Source of the DNA: an uncultured Faecalicatena sp. | GTDB taxonomy: Bacteria > Bacillota > Clostridia > Lachnospirales > Lachnospiraceae | Reading direction: 5' to 3' | NCBI GenBank assembly: GCA_948468385.1 | Contig: CAOKHZ010000007.1 | Span: forward strand, 92,127-156,126 | DNA length: 64,000 nucleotides | Part shown: one piece after another, positions 16,949 to 26,716 of the stretch | Position numbering within the stretch: the stretch's first letter is position 1 | How the letters are laid out: each line of letters opens with the position of its first letter | Program-made: the position numbers and the translations under genes | The notes under the pieces: model-generated | Databases searched by the model: none | What the model saw: only the letters and a program-made list of their open reading frames with translations | Told to the model about the DNA's origin: nothing

Positions 16949-16980
16949 ATGTAGAATGTTTCACGTGAAACATTCTACAT
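16949..16980. other. parS site 2 within a 32-bp perfect palindrome
   Basis: The same 16-bp parS sequence is at 16957-16972. The flanks extend the palindrome perfectly by 8 bp on each side (ATGTAGAA/TTCTACAT). It lies in the 409-bp gap between parA and rsmG (16681-17089), which otherwise holds only very AT-rich DNA. Confidence 0.93.
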
Positions 16981-17089
16981 TCAAAAAAATAAACCACCCT
17001 ACGGTTCACTGCAATGCCATTACAATTTTGACATGCTATAAACTATAAGATGGTTTTTGCACCTTCATACTTAATTTTATATTTTCATA

Positions 17090-17833
17090 TCATTCCCCAA
17101 ACAATGGTTCTTTTGCTGGAACTCCTGCCTTGCGTGGATATTTCTTTGAAGTGGGTTTTATTTTCTTCACATGCACAAACGCCCTTTTTATATCGCTATC
17201 CGGCAATTTAATCTTATCAACTTTTTCCACAATTCCTCCCAATATTTGAATTGCCTTTAAAGATTGTTCCACCTCTTCGTCCACTTTGTCACTTTTATAA
17301 GCTACAAACTTTCCTCCCACTCTCACATACGGAATACAATACTCACTTAAAGATGCCATATTTGCCACCGCACGAGACACACACAAATCATATTTTTCTC
17401 TATGTTCTTCTTTTCTTGCATAATCTTCTGCCCGTCCATGAAGAGTGCTCACATTTTTCAAGTCTAATATTCTCACCACTTCATCAAGAAATTTCACTCT
17501 CTTTTGCAAGGAATCCAGCAATGTGACTTTCAAATGAGGATATATGATTTTTAAAGGAATTCCAGGAAAACCGGCACCTGTTCCAACATCAACCATCACA
17601 TTGATTTTTTCCATATCTACTCCATTTACAATTGCCAAACTATCTACAAAATGCTTTATGTTAACTTCCTCGTGATTTGTGATTGCAGTTAAGTTCATCA
17701 CCTGATTCCATTCTACCAACAACTCATAATATTTTCGAAACTGTTCTTTTTGTCCTTCATTCAGATAAATCTTCATTTTGCCTAATTGAGATTCAAATTC
17801 ATTTTCTACTTTTTCATTTTTTACAATTTCCAC
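17090..17833 (-). CDS. rsmG: 16S rRNA (guanine527-N7)-methyltransferase
   Basis: 247 aa. SAM-dependent methyltransferase acting on G527 of 16S rRNA (helix 18). Motif I is in VDVGTGAGFPGIPL, and the LTAITNHEEVNIKHFVDSL block near the N-terminus is diagnostic of RsmG/GidB. It is the last gene of the mnmE-mnmG-rsmG group, with its start 3 bp after mnmG ends, so translation is probably coupled. It ends before the parS2 region. Confidence 0.96.
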   Translation of the reverse strand: MEIVKNEKVENEFESQLGKMKIYLNEGQKEQFRKYYELLVEWNQVMNLTAITNHEEVNIKHFVDSLAIVNGVDMEKINVMVDVGTGAGFPGIPLKIIYPHLKVTLLDSLQKRVKFLDEVVRILDLKNVSTLHGRAEDYARKEEHREKYDLCVSRAVANMASLSEYCIPYVRVGGKFVAYKSDKVDEEVEQSLKAIQILGGIVEKVDKIKLPDSDIKRAFVHVKKIKPTSKKYPRKAGVPAKEPLFGE

Positions 17834-17835
17834 TT

Positions 17836-19749
17836 TTACCTTGCACCTCCCAAATAAACAAGCAATACAGAAATATCTGCCGGGGACACTCCCGATATTC
17901 GGGAAGCTTGTCCTATAGACATTGGACGCATGGCAGTCAATTTTTGTTTTGCTTCAATCCTCAGACTTTTAATTTTCTCATAATCTAAATCCTCTGGAAT
18001 TTTTTTATCTTCCAATTTTTTAAACTGTTCCACCTGACGTTGTTGTCTTTTTATATATCCTTCGTACTTTATATTAATATTCACTTGTTCCATTACATCA
18101 ATTGGAAGTTCCGGCCGTTCCTTGTCAATTGGTTTCAGGCACTCATAAGACAATTCCGGTCTTCTTACCAGTTCCGCCAATTTTATTCCTGATATAAGCG
18201 GTGTACTATTATGCATTTTAAGAAGCTCCTGCACTTCATTTGAAGTCCCAATATTCGTTTCATTTACTCTTTCTATTTCATCGCTTATCATTTGTTCTTT
18301 CTTCAAAAGTTTTTGATATCTTTCTTCATCAATTAATCCTACTTCATACCCTATTTTCGTCAGTCGTAAATCCGCATTATCCTGACGAAGCAATAATCTA
18401 TATTCTGCCCTTGAAGTCATCATGCGATATGGCTCATGATTTTCTTTTGTAACCAAATCATCTATCAAGACACCTATATACCCTTGCGAACGATTTATTA
18501 CAAGTCCTTCTTTTCCTTGCAGTTTTCTAGCTGCATTTATTCCGGCAACCAATCCCTGGGCTGCCGCCTCTTCATATCCTGAACTCCCATTAAATTGTCC
18601 GCCGCTAAAAAGTCCTTCCACCGTTTTAAATTCCAACGTGCTTTTTAATTGTCTGGCATCAATACAATCATACTCTATGGCATATGCATTTCTCACAATC
18701 TTTGCGTGTTCTAAACCTCGAACGCTTCGATACATGGCATATTGAACATCCTCTGGAAGAGAACTGGACATTCCTCCCACATACATTTCCGTCGTTTCGC
18801 TTCCTTCCGGCTCTATGAATACCTGATGTCTATTTTTATCAGAAAATTTTACCACCTTGTCTTCAATCGACGGGCAGTATCGCGGTCCAGTGCCTTCTAT
18901 CATGCCAGAGAACAATGGCGAACGATTCAAATTATTTCTTATGATATCATGTGTCGTTTCATTAGTATAAGTCAGCCAACAAGAGACTTGCTCAATTTGC
19001 ACGTCATCCGGGTTTGTCGTAAAGGAAAAAGGTACGACTCTTTCATCCCCCTTTTGTTCTTCCATTTTACTAAAATCAATAGAATTTTTGTCTATTCTGG
19101 CCGGTGTCCCTGTCTTAAAGCGATACATTTTAATTCCAAGTGATTTCAAACTATCCGTCAAATAATTGGCTGGCTGCAATCCATTCGGCCCCGTCTGCAT
19201 GCTCACTTCTCCGTAAATGCAACGCGCGCGCAAATAAGTTCCCGTACATAAAATTACCGCCTTACAACGATATGATGCTCCAGAATACGTACGAACTCCG
19301 ACAACCTTCCGTACTCCTGACGTCAAGCCCTCCTCTGTCAATATGTCCGTCACTTCCATCTGCTTGATATCCAATCTTTCTTGATTTTGCAACACTTGTC
19401 GCATCACCTTGCTATAATTCGACTTGTCTGCTTGTGCCCTTAAAGAATGCACTGCTGGTCCCTTTGATTGATTCAGCATTTTGGACTGAATAAAAGTTCG
19501 ATCTATTACCTTGCCCATCTCTCCTCCAAGGGCATCAAGCTCTCTCACCAGATGTCCCTTTGAACTTCCACCTATATTAGGATTACATGGCATCAAGGCT
19601 ATCCCATCAATACTTACCGTAAAAAGTATCGTTCGAAATCCCATGCGGGCTGCCGCCAGAGCCGCCTCACATCCGGCATGTCCTGCCCCTACCACCGCTA
19701 TATCATAATCCTCTTTATTTTCCCATACAGAATTTACTGAATATTTCAT
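17836..19749 (-). CDS. mnmG: tRNA uridine-5-carboxymethylaminomethyl modification enzyme MnmG
   Basis: 637 aa, standard length. FAD protein that with MnmE places the cmnm5 group on U34 of certain tRNAs. The dinucleotide-binding motif is [12 protein letters not shown] near residue 20, followed by [22 protein letters not shown]-type sequence, the second signature GTYLRA, and the C-terminal helical MnmE-binding domain with [14 protein letters not shown]. The start overlaps the end of mnmE by 35 bp. Confidence 0.97.
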   Translation of the reverse strand: MKYSVNSVWENKEDYDIAVVGAGHAGCEAALAAARMGFRTILFTVSIDGIALMPCNPNIGGSSKGHLVRELDALGGEMGKVIDRTFIQSKMLNQSKGPAVHSLRAQADKSNYSKVMRQVLQNQERLDIKQMEVTDILTEEGLTSGVRKVVGVRTYSGASYRCKAVILCTGTYLRARCIYGEVSMQTGPNGLQPANYLTDSLKSLGIKMYRFKTGTPARIDKNSIDFSKMEEQKGDERVVPFSFTTNPDDVQIEQVSCWLTYTNETTHDIIRNNLNRSPLFSGMIEGTGPRYCPSIEDKVVKFSDKNRHQVFIEPEGSETTEMYVGGMSSSLPEDVQYAMYRSVRGLEHAKIVRNAYAIEYDCIDARQLKSTLEFKTVEGLFSGGQFNGSSGYEEAAAQGLVAGINAARKLQGKEGLVINRSQGYIGVLIDDLVTKENHEPYRMMTSRAEYRLLLRQDNADLRLTKIGYEVGLIDEERYQKLLKKEQMISDEIERVNETNIGTSNEVQELLKMHNSTPLISGIKLAELVRRPELSYECLKPIDKERPELPIDVMEQVNINIKYEGYIKRQQRQVEQFKKLEDKKIPEDLDYEKIKSLRIEAKQKLTAMRPMSIGQASRISGVSPADISVLLVYLGGAR

Positions 19750-21175
19750 TAATCAAATCCTCTCCCATCTTCTCTCCCACAATCGTTCCAAGTGTCTCGT
19801 ATGCATCCATCAAGTCAATAGAATAAAAGTCTTCCGGCATCCCCGACACTATACTCTCCTTCACCTTTTCCAATGATTCGCAAGTTTTCTGCAAAGCTTC
19901 TTTTTGTCGCAAATTTGTAATATAAACTTCTTCATTAAAATGTAACTCTCCCTGAAAAGCTATCTTCTTCAATACATCGACCAATTCTTCAATACCCTTT
20001 CCTTCTTTTGTCGAAATACTTACTATATAATTCTTTTCATTAAAAATATTATTATCCAAAAGATTATCAATAGAATTTTCACTATTTCTATCAATGCTTC
20101 TTTCGACATTTGCGTGCCTTTGTTTTATTATATTTTGCAAGTTTTCCTTCATTATTTGCATTTTTAGGTCGCTTTTATTAAGTAAAATGACGGTTTTTCT
20201 GTCATAAATGTAATCAATGATTCTTTCATCATTCTCGTCCAAAGTTCGTGAAGCGTCCACAACATATAATATCAAGTCCGCCTCATCCGCATATTTCAGG
20301 GCACGATCCACCCCTATCTTCTCAATTTCATCATCAGTTCCTCGAATACCTGCAGTATCAATAAGATTCAATACAACTCCGCCAACCCTTACCTGTTCCT
20401 CCAAAATATCTCTTGTCGTACCTTCGATGTCTGTCACGATTGCCCTTTCATACCCAGTAAGAACGTTTAAAAGAGAAGATTTTCCGACATTTGGCTTTCC
20501 CAAAATAACTGTCTTTATCCCTTCCTTCATAATCCGGCCCGCATCTGCCGAATCGATCAACTTCTTTATTTCCACGGATAAATTTTCTATGACCGGCAAT
20601 AATTCTTCTCCATAATTTTCCATGTCAAGATGTTCTGGATCATCCAGGGCGGTTTCTATATAGGCTGTATGATAAAGAATCAAATCCCTTATCTCTTTTA
20701 TTTTCTTTTTCAAACTTCCCTTCAACTGGCTAATCGAACTCTTTAAGGCATATTCATTTTGGGACTGTATGACGTCCATCACGGATTCTGCCTGCGAAAG
20801 ATCCATTTTCCCATTTAGAAAAGCCCTTTTCGTAAATTCTCCAGGCTGCGCCAGTCTCGCTCCATTTTTCAACACAATTTCAAGAATTGCATTTGTCACG
20901 AACATGCCTCCATGACAATTGATTTCGACTGTGTCCTCACCCGTAAAAGTTTTTGGCGCACGCATGATACTGACAAGCACCTCGTCAATGACACTATCTC
21001 GATCCACGATATATCCATGATGAATCGTATGACTTTCCGCTTTGGACAATGGATGCTTTCCCTTATAGATTCTATCAATTATTTGAAAAGCCTCTTCCCC
21101 GCAAATTCGGATAATGCTAATTCCAGAATTTGTCATTCCCGTGGAAATCGCAGCAATTGTTTCTTTTTTTTCCAT
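19715..21175 (-). CDS. mnmE: tRNA modification GTPase MnmE
   Basis: 486 aa from ATG 21175, 7 bp after GGAGG. The N-terminal domain binds formyl-THF. The G domain has G1 [13 protein letters not shown]2 around GTTRDI, G3 DTAGI and G4 NKSD. The C-terminus ends in FCMGK, the catalytic Cys motif. The protein is about 30 residues longer than usual because of an insertion between G4 (NKSDLK) and the next strand (YIVSIS), which is rich in Asn, Asp and Ser. This lies on the surface of the G domain and is unlikely to abolish activity. Confidence 0.96.
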   Translation of the reverse strand: MEKKETIAAISTGMTNSGISIIRICGEEAFQIIDRIYKGKHPLSKAESHTIHHGYIVDRDSVIDEVLVSIMRAPKTFTGEDTVEINCHGGMFVTNAILEIVLKNGARLAQPGEFTKRAFLNGKMDLSQAESVMDVIQSQNEYALKSSISQLKGSLKKKIKEIRDLILYHTAYIETALDDPEHLDMENYGEELLPVIENLSVEIKKLIDSADAGRIMKEGIKTVILGKPNVGKSSLLNVLTGYERAIVTDIEGTTRDILEEQVRVGGVVLNLIDTAGIRGTDDEIEKIGVDRALKYADEADLILYVVDASRTLDENDERIIDYIYDRKTVILLNKSDLKMQIMKENLQNIIKQRHANVERSIDRNSENSIDNLLDNNIFNEKNYIVSISTKEGKGIEELVDVLKKIAFQGELHFNEEVYITNLRQKEALQKTCESLEKVKESIVSGMPEDFYSIDLMDAYETLGTIVGEKMGEDLINEIFSKFCMGK

Positions 21176-21243
21176 CAAAATTCCTCCATGGCAAATCTAT
21201 TCTTTAATCATCGCACTTCGTTTCAGTCTTCACTTACAGAAAT

Positions 21244-21293
21244 AAAGGACATTTCATACTCCCTTATTTTACGTGAAGCATAAAATGTCCTTT
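21244..21293 (-). terminator. Hairpin between jag and mnmE
   Basis: AAAGGACATTT and AAATGTCCTTT form an 11-bp stem around a 28-nt loop, with an A/T-rich flank. It would separate the rpmH-jag transcript from mnmE. Confidence 0.5.
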
Positions 21294-21309
21294 TACATTT
21301 ATTATCGTA

Positions 21310-22320
21310 TTATCGTTTTAATGTTACGACTACTTTCCTATAAGGTTCTTCTCCTTCACTATGTGTTGTAACATATGGGTCGGACTGCAACGCAGAATGA
21401 ATAATCCTTCTCTCATACGGATTCATCGGTTCTAAAGCTACGGGCCTCCTATTCCTCTTTACCTTATGGGCAATATTTTTCGCCAAATGTTTTAGGGTCT
21501 CTTCTCTTCTTTGACGATAATTTTCTGTATCTAGTTTCACTCGCACATAGCCGCTTTGTTGCTTGTTCGCCACCCGATTTGCCAGATACTGCAAAGAATC
21601 CAAAGTTTGTCCTCTTTTTCCAATAAGGATTCCCATGTTTTCCCCTTTCATTTCCACACCAAGGGAACCGTCTTCCTCCACTTTGGACTCAATTTGAACT
21701 TCCATTCCCATGGCCTTCAAGGTGTCACTCAAAAATTTCTCGACGGCCTGAATTGTTTCTTCTGTCACTTCGGCAATCTCAACTACATGCCTTCCATGCG
21801 GGTTATCCCTTTTTTCAAACTCTTTCTTTTCAAATTCCTTCTTTTCGAATTCTTTCTTTTCGAATTCTTTCTTTTCGAATTCTTTCTTTTCGAATTCTTT
21901 CTTTTCAAAAGAAGTTTCCTTTACCGTATCCTTTTCAACCGCTTTCTCTTCCTCATATTCCTTTGAATAATTACTTTTAGACTGCCTATAATCCTTCTTA
22001 TAATCCTTTTTATAATCTTTTTTATAATCTCTTTTTTCTTTCTTGAATTCTCTCTTGAAATCCTTCTTGAACTCTCTTTCTACTTCTTTCTTAAAGTCTT
22101 CAACCAGTTCTTCCTTCTCTTCCTCTATATCGTCTTCCTTCTGAACCCTTTTTCTTCTCGCCTCGATTACGGCTTGTTTCATTCCAATTCCAAGAAATCC
22201 GGCACTTCCCTTTTCAATTATTTCATAATCCAACCTATCGCTGGTCACTCCCAATTGAATCAATGCTTCGGTAATCGCGTCGTCAACGGTTTTTGCTGAT
22301 ACTCTGATACTTCCTTCCAT
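21310..22320 (-). CDS. jag: RNA-binding protein KhpB/Jag with expanded low-complexity linker
   Basis: 336 aa from ATG 22320, with GGAAGGG upstream. Residues 1-50 form the Jag_N domain (MEGSIRVSAKTVDDAI...GFLGIGMKQAVIEARR). The C-terminal 150 residues contain a KH domain with GILIGKRGQTLDSLQYL and an R3H domain ending MNPYERRIIHSALQ. Between them lies about 130 residues of charged linker with DYKK copies and six FEKKE copies. Jag binds RNA with KhpA and influences cell elongation in Firmicutes; it is usually next to yidC, as here. The linker is unusually long and repetitive. Confidence 0.94.
   Translation of the reverse strand: MEGSIRVSAKTVDDAITEALIQLGVTSDRLDYEIIEKGSAGFLGIGMKQAVIEARRKRVQKEDDIEEEKEELVEDFKKEVEREFKKDFKREFKKEKRDYKKDYKKDYKKDYRQSKSNYSKEYEEEKAVEKDTVKETSFEKKEFEKKEFEKKEFEKKEFEKKEFEKKEFEKRDNPHGRHVVEIAEVTEETIQAVEKFLSDTLKAMGMEVQIESKVEEDGSLGVEMKGENMGILIGKRGQTLDSLQYLANRVANKQQSGYVRVKLDTENYRQRREETLKHLAKNIAHKVKRNRRPVALEPMNPYERRIIHSALQSDPYVTTHSEGEEPYRKVVVTLKR
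21817..21907 (-). repeat. 15-bp tandem repeat in jag
   Basis: About six copies of GAATTCTTTCTTTTC (plus strand), encoding FEKKE on the minus strand. The copies are nearly identical, so copy number may vary by slippage in steps of five residues without a frameshift. Confidence 0.9.
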
Positions 22321-22362
22321 CGTAAGCCCTTCCTTTCTCATTCACAAAAAAATGGCATGTCC

Positions 22363-23706
22363 TTACTTCTTCCTTTTCTTGTCCTTCTTTTCCTCCGTCT
22401 CTTCTTCTACCGGACGTGGAGGTTCGACTTGTCCACTATTATAGCGATCTACCATGTTAATCATATCTGCCATGCTGCCCCTTTTCGCGTTTTTCCGATA
22501 TTCGGCCGCCTTCGCAATCTTTTCTTCCTTCTCTTTTTCGCTCATTACGAATGATTTTTCAATATTCTTCGTGTTGGCGGTGGCCATTCTGTTAATCGTC
22601 TCGGCAGAAACACTGTTCTTCTTTCTCTTCGCCTTTTTCTCGGCTTTTTTCTTGTTTTCCTCAATAATGGACTCGATACTCTTCGTGCTCAAGTACTTGT
22701 TGATGGCAAGTTGTTGTACACATCTCACGACCGCGCTGGCTATCCAGTAAATTCCAAGACCTGTCGGCAACGAAAATCCAATAAATACGGACATCAACGG
22801 CATCGTATACGTCATGGACTTCATATAATTTCCCATCGCGTCATTGCCGTTTTTATTATCTTGCTGCGCCTGCATCTGTGTCATGGACATCAACTTGGTG
22901 CTGACGAACTGTGACAAACCTGCAAGTACCGGAATAAGGATCGCGGCAATAATCCCGCTTATCGCCATCGGATGCAAGGAAGCCTGCAGCATGCTCCACG
23001 GTGTCTCGGCAATGTTCACTCCAAAGAAATTATTGATATTCGTAATGGATGCCCTCGTGTTTTCTACAACAGACCCAATAGACGGCATTTCTTCCAATAA
23101 CGTGTTCCATGTGGCATCCTGAAAATGGTACAACACGTTTGTCAAAACCGTACTATCCGTATAATCAAATGTATCTGGAGACATCAAAATAGGACTTGCC
23201 GCTCCAATCGTCTCCATAATCTTCTGATATCCGCCAGTTGCCGTGATTGCATCCACAATCGGCTTATACAACTCCCTTACTCCACTTACGTAAACCGGAA
23301 TATTCTGAATGACCGGATACAGTGCGAACAAGAACGGCATCTGAATCAAAGATGGTAAACATCCCGCCGTCATCGATGTCCCATACTTGTCATATACAGC
23401 CTGCATCTCCTCCTGCATCTTCAACTGGGATGCCTGATCCGTCTTTCCTTGATACTTCTTTTGTACTTTCGTAATTTCCGGTTGAACAATTGCCATCAAT
23501 TTTGACGACTTCTGTTGCTTAATTGTCAAGGGAATCAACAATGTAAATGTAATTACAGTGAAGATAATGATACATGCGCCAATGTTTTCCACGTTAAAGA
23601 AATGACTCATGACATAATAAATGCCTTCCATTATCTTTCCCATCAACCAGGCCAACTCACGTATGATGGGCCATCTGCCCATCCCCGTCGTTAATAAAAC
23701 CAACAT
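22363..23706 (-). CDS. yidC: Membrane protein insertase YidC/OxaA
   Basis: 447 aa. Inserts and folds membrane proteins with or without SecYEG. The conserved hydrophobic core begins IGACIIIFTVITFTLLIPL (TM1), followed by the coiled cytoplasmic loop with QPEITKVQKKYQGK, and further membrane helices at LPSLIQMPFLFALYPVI and near the C-terminal SLPTGLGIYWIASAV. The TM1 arginine-equivalent groove residue is not obvious from reading alone. The C-terminal tail is long, lysine-rich and polar (about 90 residues), as in other Gram-positive YidC proteins that contact ribosomes. Confidence 0.95.
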   Translation of the reverse strand: MLVLLTTGMGRWPIIRELAWLMGKIMEGIYYVMSHFFNVENIGACIIIFTVITFTLLIPLTIKQQKSSKLMAIVQPEITKVQKKYQGKTDQASQLKMQEEMQAVYDKYGTSMTAGCLPSLIQMPFLFALYPVIQNIPVYVSGVRELYKPIVDAITATGGYQKIMETIGAASPILMSPDTFDYTDSTVLTNVLYHFQDATWNTLLEEMPSIGSVVENTRASITNINNFFGVNIAETPWSMLQASLHPMAISGIIAAILIPVLAGLSQFVSTKLMSMTQMQAQQDNKNGNDAMGNYMKSMTYTMPLMSVFIGFSLPTGLGIYWIASAVVRCVQQLAINKYLSTKSIESIIEENKKKAEKKAKRKKNSVSAETINRMATANTKNIEKSFVMSEKEKEEKIAKAAEYRKNAKRGSMADMINMVDRYNSGQVEPPRPVEEETEEKKDKKRKK

Positions 23707-23718
23707 TTTCCATCCTCC

Positions 23719-23928
23719 TTAAGGTACCGGATCATATCCGCCTTTTGAAAAAGGATTGCATCGCAGAATCCTCCATGCAGCCATCAGGCCTCCCCGAAGT
23801 GCCCCATACTTTTCTATGGCTTCCAAGCCATACTGGGAACATGTAGGATAATATTTACACTTGCTTCCGCTCATGGGTGATATGTTTCTCTGATAAAACC
23901 GAATCATCCATATAAGAATTCTTTTCAT
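23719..23928 (-). CDS. yidD: Membrane protein insertion efficiency factor YidD
   Basis: 69 aa with the family pattern [22 protein letters not shown], then [11 protein letters not shown] and [16 protein letters not shown]. An amphipathic N-terminal helix associates with the inner face of the membrane. It lies between rnpA and yidC, spaced by 12-18 bp, in the classic order. Confidence 0.96.
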   Translation of the reverse strand: MKRILIWMIRFYQRNISPMSGSKCKYYPTCSQYGLEAIEKYGALRGGLMAAWRILRCNPFSKGGYDPVP

Positions 23929-23946
23929 CCGCTTTGCTTTCCTTAT

Positions 23947-24288
23947 TTATATATATATTTTATGAAGCCTTCCCAGATGGAGCAATGCACCCTCTATATC
24001 TGAATAATTCCTTCCTTTTGCATTGACCCTTGCCACAATAACTATATCATATCCATCCTGGAAGTGTGCTTCCGAAATTCGATAACTTTCTCTTATCAAC
24101 CGAGTAACACGATGCCTTACCACGCTGTTTCCCACTTTTTTACTAACCGATATTCCTATGCGGTTTTTTCCTTCCTTCTCCCCATTCTTCCACACGTACA
24201 TGACCAAATATCGGTTCGCATAGGATTTTCCATTTTGATAGACGTTCTTAAAATCTTTGCTCTTCTTTAAAGATTCTGAAAATTTCAT
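23947..24288 (-). CDS. rnpA: Ribonuclease P protein component
   Basis: 113 aa. It binds the RNase P RNA and helps process tRNA 5' ends. The RNR-type motif region reads RIGISVSKKVGNSVVRHRVTRLIRE, with the basic KKSKDFKNVYQNGKS start. It is followed by yidD and preceded by rpmH. Confidence 0.96.
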   Translation of the reverse strand: MKFSESLKKSKDFKNVYQNGKSYANRYLVMYVWKNGEKEGKNRIGISVSKKVGNSVVRHRVTRLIRESYRISEAHFQDGYDIVIVARVNAKGRNYSDIEGALLHLGRLHKIYI

Positions 24289-24363
24289 TTACATCCTTTC
24301 TCAGATACATCACCGTCTGCGGCATGACAACCGCCCATCATATTAATTCTTATTATAATATAG

Positions 24364-24390
24364 AAGAAAAGGCCACAAAAATGCGGCCTA
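24364..24390 (-). terminator. Terminator or attenuator after rpmH
   Basis: On the minus strand AGGCCGC and GTGGCCT form a stem that overlaps the rpmH stop codon and is followed by TTTTCTTC. It could limit read-through into rnpA. Confidence 0.55.
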
Positions 24391-24522
24391 GGCTGATATC
24401 CTCTTTCTTCCTTTTGCTCTTCTGGCAGCCAGTACTTTTCTTCCACCCGGTGTGCTCATTCTTGCCCTGAATCCATGAACTTTCGCCCTGGTTCTCTTCT
24501 TCGGCTGAAATGTCATCTTCAT
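24388..24522 (-). CDS. rpmH: 50S ribosomal protein L34
   Basis: 44 aa, reading [18 protein letters not shown], then [20 protein letters not shown] and RISA. This is the complete L34 sequence; [20 protein letters not shown]-RRRxKGR is its signature. The start ATG 24522 has AGGGAGGTG upstream. It is the first gene of the minus-strand origin cluster and has a strong promoter at 24633-24661. Confidence 0.97.
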   Translation of the reverse strand: MKMTFQPKKRTRAKVHGFRARMSTPGGRKVLAARRAKGRKRISA

Positions 24523-24632
24523 TATCCATACACCTCCCTTTATATGACATCGTCTAGGTCTAATGCCTGTCCATATCCTAAAATTTTATTCGTTCTTTCC
24601 TTATATATAATCTTGAAAAGACACTGCTTCTA

Positions 24633-24661
24633 ATTATATTCAAAAAATGTCTTGAAGTCAA
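24633..24661 (-). promoter_or_regulatory. Promoter of rpmH
   Basis: TTGACT and TATAAT on the minus strand with a 17-bp spacer, followed by a leader of about 110 nt. Confidence 0.8.
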
Positions 24662-24769
24662 GTAAATACTACTCATTTTCTCACTTTTTTCTTGCATTTT
24701 TCCTTGCAAGGTGTTGCTCCTATGACGCACACGGCACCATGAATCGAAAATCATTAAAGCTACTTTTCC

Positions 24770-24930
24770 ACCTAATGTGAATAACTTGTGGATAAAATGT
24801 GGATAACTCGTCAAAATAGTGTGGATAACTTTACAAAACAATGTGGATAAACAAATTTTATCATTCAAAATACGTTGATTTTTAGCACTTACTCTATGTT
24901 AATAACATGAATCTACAGTTATACACATCT
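24770..24930. other. oriC: oriC, upstream DnaA-box cluster
   Basis: Four exact DnaA boxes TGTGGATAA occur in the same orientation at 24787-24795, 24798-24806, 24820-24828 and 24842-24850. Near-matches are TGTGAATAA at 24776-24784 and TTATACACA at 24919-24927. They sit in the 511-bp rpmH-dnaA gap, the standard origin position in Firmicutes, and an AT-rich stretch follows (24851-24910). Confidence 0.92.
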
Positions 24931-24936
24931 TTTTGA

Positions 24937-24965
24937 TTGATTATAAGTCCATTTTGATGTAAAAT
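24937..24965 (+). promoter_or_regulatory. Promoter of dnaA
   Basis: TTGATT and TAAAAT are separated by 17 bp, 68 bp before the dnaA start. The DnaA boxes lie directly upstream, so DnaA binding probably represses this promoter. Confidence 0.65.
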
Positions 24966-25033
24966 AGAACGGAGAGTGTTTTTCTGTCATAGGAAGCTTC
25001 ATTCACTCTATTTTATAAGTCAGGAGTATTGGG

Positions 25034-26404
25034 ATGAACGTTGTAGAAGAAAACTGGAACCTTATTCTTAATAAGATGAAACTGGAATATTCTTCCAGTA
25101 ACCTCGCCTTTTCAACTTGGATTGAACCTCTGAAAGTATACGAGGTATCGGACAACACCGTTTACATTCTCGTTGAACTGGAAGGGAGCCTTGAACATAT
25201 TGAAAACAAGTACAAGCTTCCCTTTAAAGTATGTATTGCGGAAGTGACCGGACACGAGTACGAAGTATCTTTCGTAACGAAGGATCATGTCGTCATCCAA
25301 CAAAAGAAAATGGATGCCACACAGAGCAAAAAACTGAATGTCGTTTTTGAGAATGCCAATTTGAATCCGAAATATACATTTGATACCTTCGTCGTGGGAA
25401 ATAACAATAAATTTGCCCATGCCGCTTCCATAGCCGTTTCGGAATCACCTGGAGAAATTTACAACCCCCTCTTTATATACGGAGGAGTTGGACTTGGTAA
25501 AACCCACTTGATGCATTCCATCGCCCACTTCATATTAGAAAAGGATTCTTCTAAAAAGGTTCTTTACGTGACAAGCGAAACTTTCACGAACGAATTGATT
25601 GAATCTTTAAAGATGGGTAAGACGGGAAATGAACTGGCCATTACCGCTTTCCGTGAAAAGTATCGCTCCAACGATGTCCTTTTAATAGACGACATACAAT
25701 TTATTATAGGAAAAGAAAGTACGCAGGAAGAATTTTTCCACACGTTCAACCATCTTCATGTATCTGGAAAACAGATTATCATCTCCAGTGACAAGCCTCC
25801 AAAGGACATTGAAACTTTGGAAGCCAGATTACGAACACGGTTTGAATGGGGATTGATTGCGGACATTTCTTCGCCGGATTATGAGACAAGGATGGCCATT
25901 TTACGCAAAAAAGTGGAGATAGACAATCTGGAACGTTATAATATACCAGATGACGTCATGCAATATATAGCCAACAATATCAAATCCAACATTCGAGAAC
26001 TGGAAGGGTCACTGAACAAACTAATCGCCCTCGCCAATCTCGAAAACAGAGAGATTGACATTGAACTTGCGGCAGAAGCCTTAAAAGACATGATATCGGC
26101 AGACGACCAGCGGGACATCACGCCTGAACTTATCATAGATACGGTTTCCGAACATTTTAATATATCGGTTGCCGACCTAAAGAGCAGGAAGAGAAACTCC
26201 GAAATCGTACTGGCAAGACAAATCGTCATGTACCTTTGCCGTAATTTGACAGATACTCCTTTAAAGTCCATTGGCTCCATATTGGGCGGGAAGGATCATG
26301 CTTCTATCAGTCATGGGGTAAACAAAATCGCTGCAGCCCTGGAAGAGGACGAGGCACTTAACAATACGGTAAGCATCATTAAAAAGAAGATGAATCCGAT
26401 ATAA
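25034..26404 (+). CDS. dnaA: Chromosomal replication initiator DnaA
   Basis: 456 aa. Domain I (about 1-85) opens with NVVEENWNLILNKMK. The AAA+ domain has Walker A GGVGLGKTHL and Walker B VLLIDDIQF, with an initiator helix motif FNHLH after it. Domain IV (about 365-456) carries the DNA-binding signature LGGKDHASISHGVNKI. It recognises the boxes on both sides of its own gene. Confidence 0.98.
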   Translation: MNVVEENWNLILNKMKLEYSSSNLAFSTWIEPLKVYEVSDNTVYILVELEGSLEHIENKYKLPFKVCIAEVTGHEYEVSFVTKDHVVIQQKKMDATQSKKLNVVFENANLNPKYTFDTFVVGNNNKFAHAASIAVSESPGEIYNPLFIYGGVGLGKTHLMHSIAHFILEKDSSKKVLYVTSETFTNELIESLKMGKTGNELAITAFREKYRSNDVLLIDDIQFIIGKESTQEEFFHTFNHLHVSGKQIIISSDKPPKDIETLEARLRTRFEWGLIADISSPDYETRMAILRKKVEIDNLERYNIPDDVMQYIANNIKSNIRELEGSLNKLIALANLENREIDIELAAEALKDMISADDQRDITPELIIDTVSEHFNISVADLKSRKRNSEIVLARQIVMYLCRNLTDTPLKSIGSILGGKDHASISHGVNKIAAALEEDEALNNTVSIIKKKMNPI

Positions 26405-26423
26405 CCACATAAAGTGGATATCA

Positions 26424-26621
26424 TGTGGATAACTCTTAAATAACTTGTGGAAAGAATGTGAATTATGAAGTTAATAAAACTATTTCTTGTTATTACAAAA
26501 TAGTTTACTAAAAAGTTTTCTACCCTTCATCCACATTCTTTCCCAACTCTTTCCACAGAGTTATTAGTAAGGGCAAACCCTTATTCCATAAGGGCTGCAA
26601 GTAGTTATCCACTTATCCACA
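26424..26621. other. oriC, downstream DnaA-box cluster in the dnaA-dnaN gap
   Basis: TGTGGATAA at 26424-26432, TTATCCACT at 26605-26613 and TTATCCACA at 26613-26621, with weaker forms such as TGTGGAAAG (26446-26454). The gap (26405-26716, 312 bp) also holds a very AT-rich core (about 26455-26530) that could be the unwinding element, and a small hairpin around AAGGGCAAACCCTT. Two clusters flanking dnaA make a bipartite origin like that of Bacillus subtilis. Confidence 0.8.
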
Positions 26622-26716
26622 TCCCCTATTAAGAATGCTACTGAAAGTTTTTCTTTTATAAATATATAAAAGCGCGTTGAAAAAGATTTTGACAAACATG
26701 AAAGGAGTTATTCACC

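Noticed and set aside
21817-21907. Regular repeats considered as a CRISPR array
   Set aside because: The units are contiguous 15-mers without spacers and encode a protein linker.
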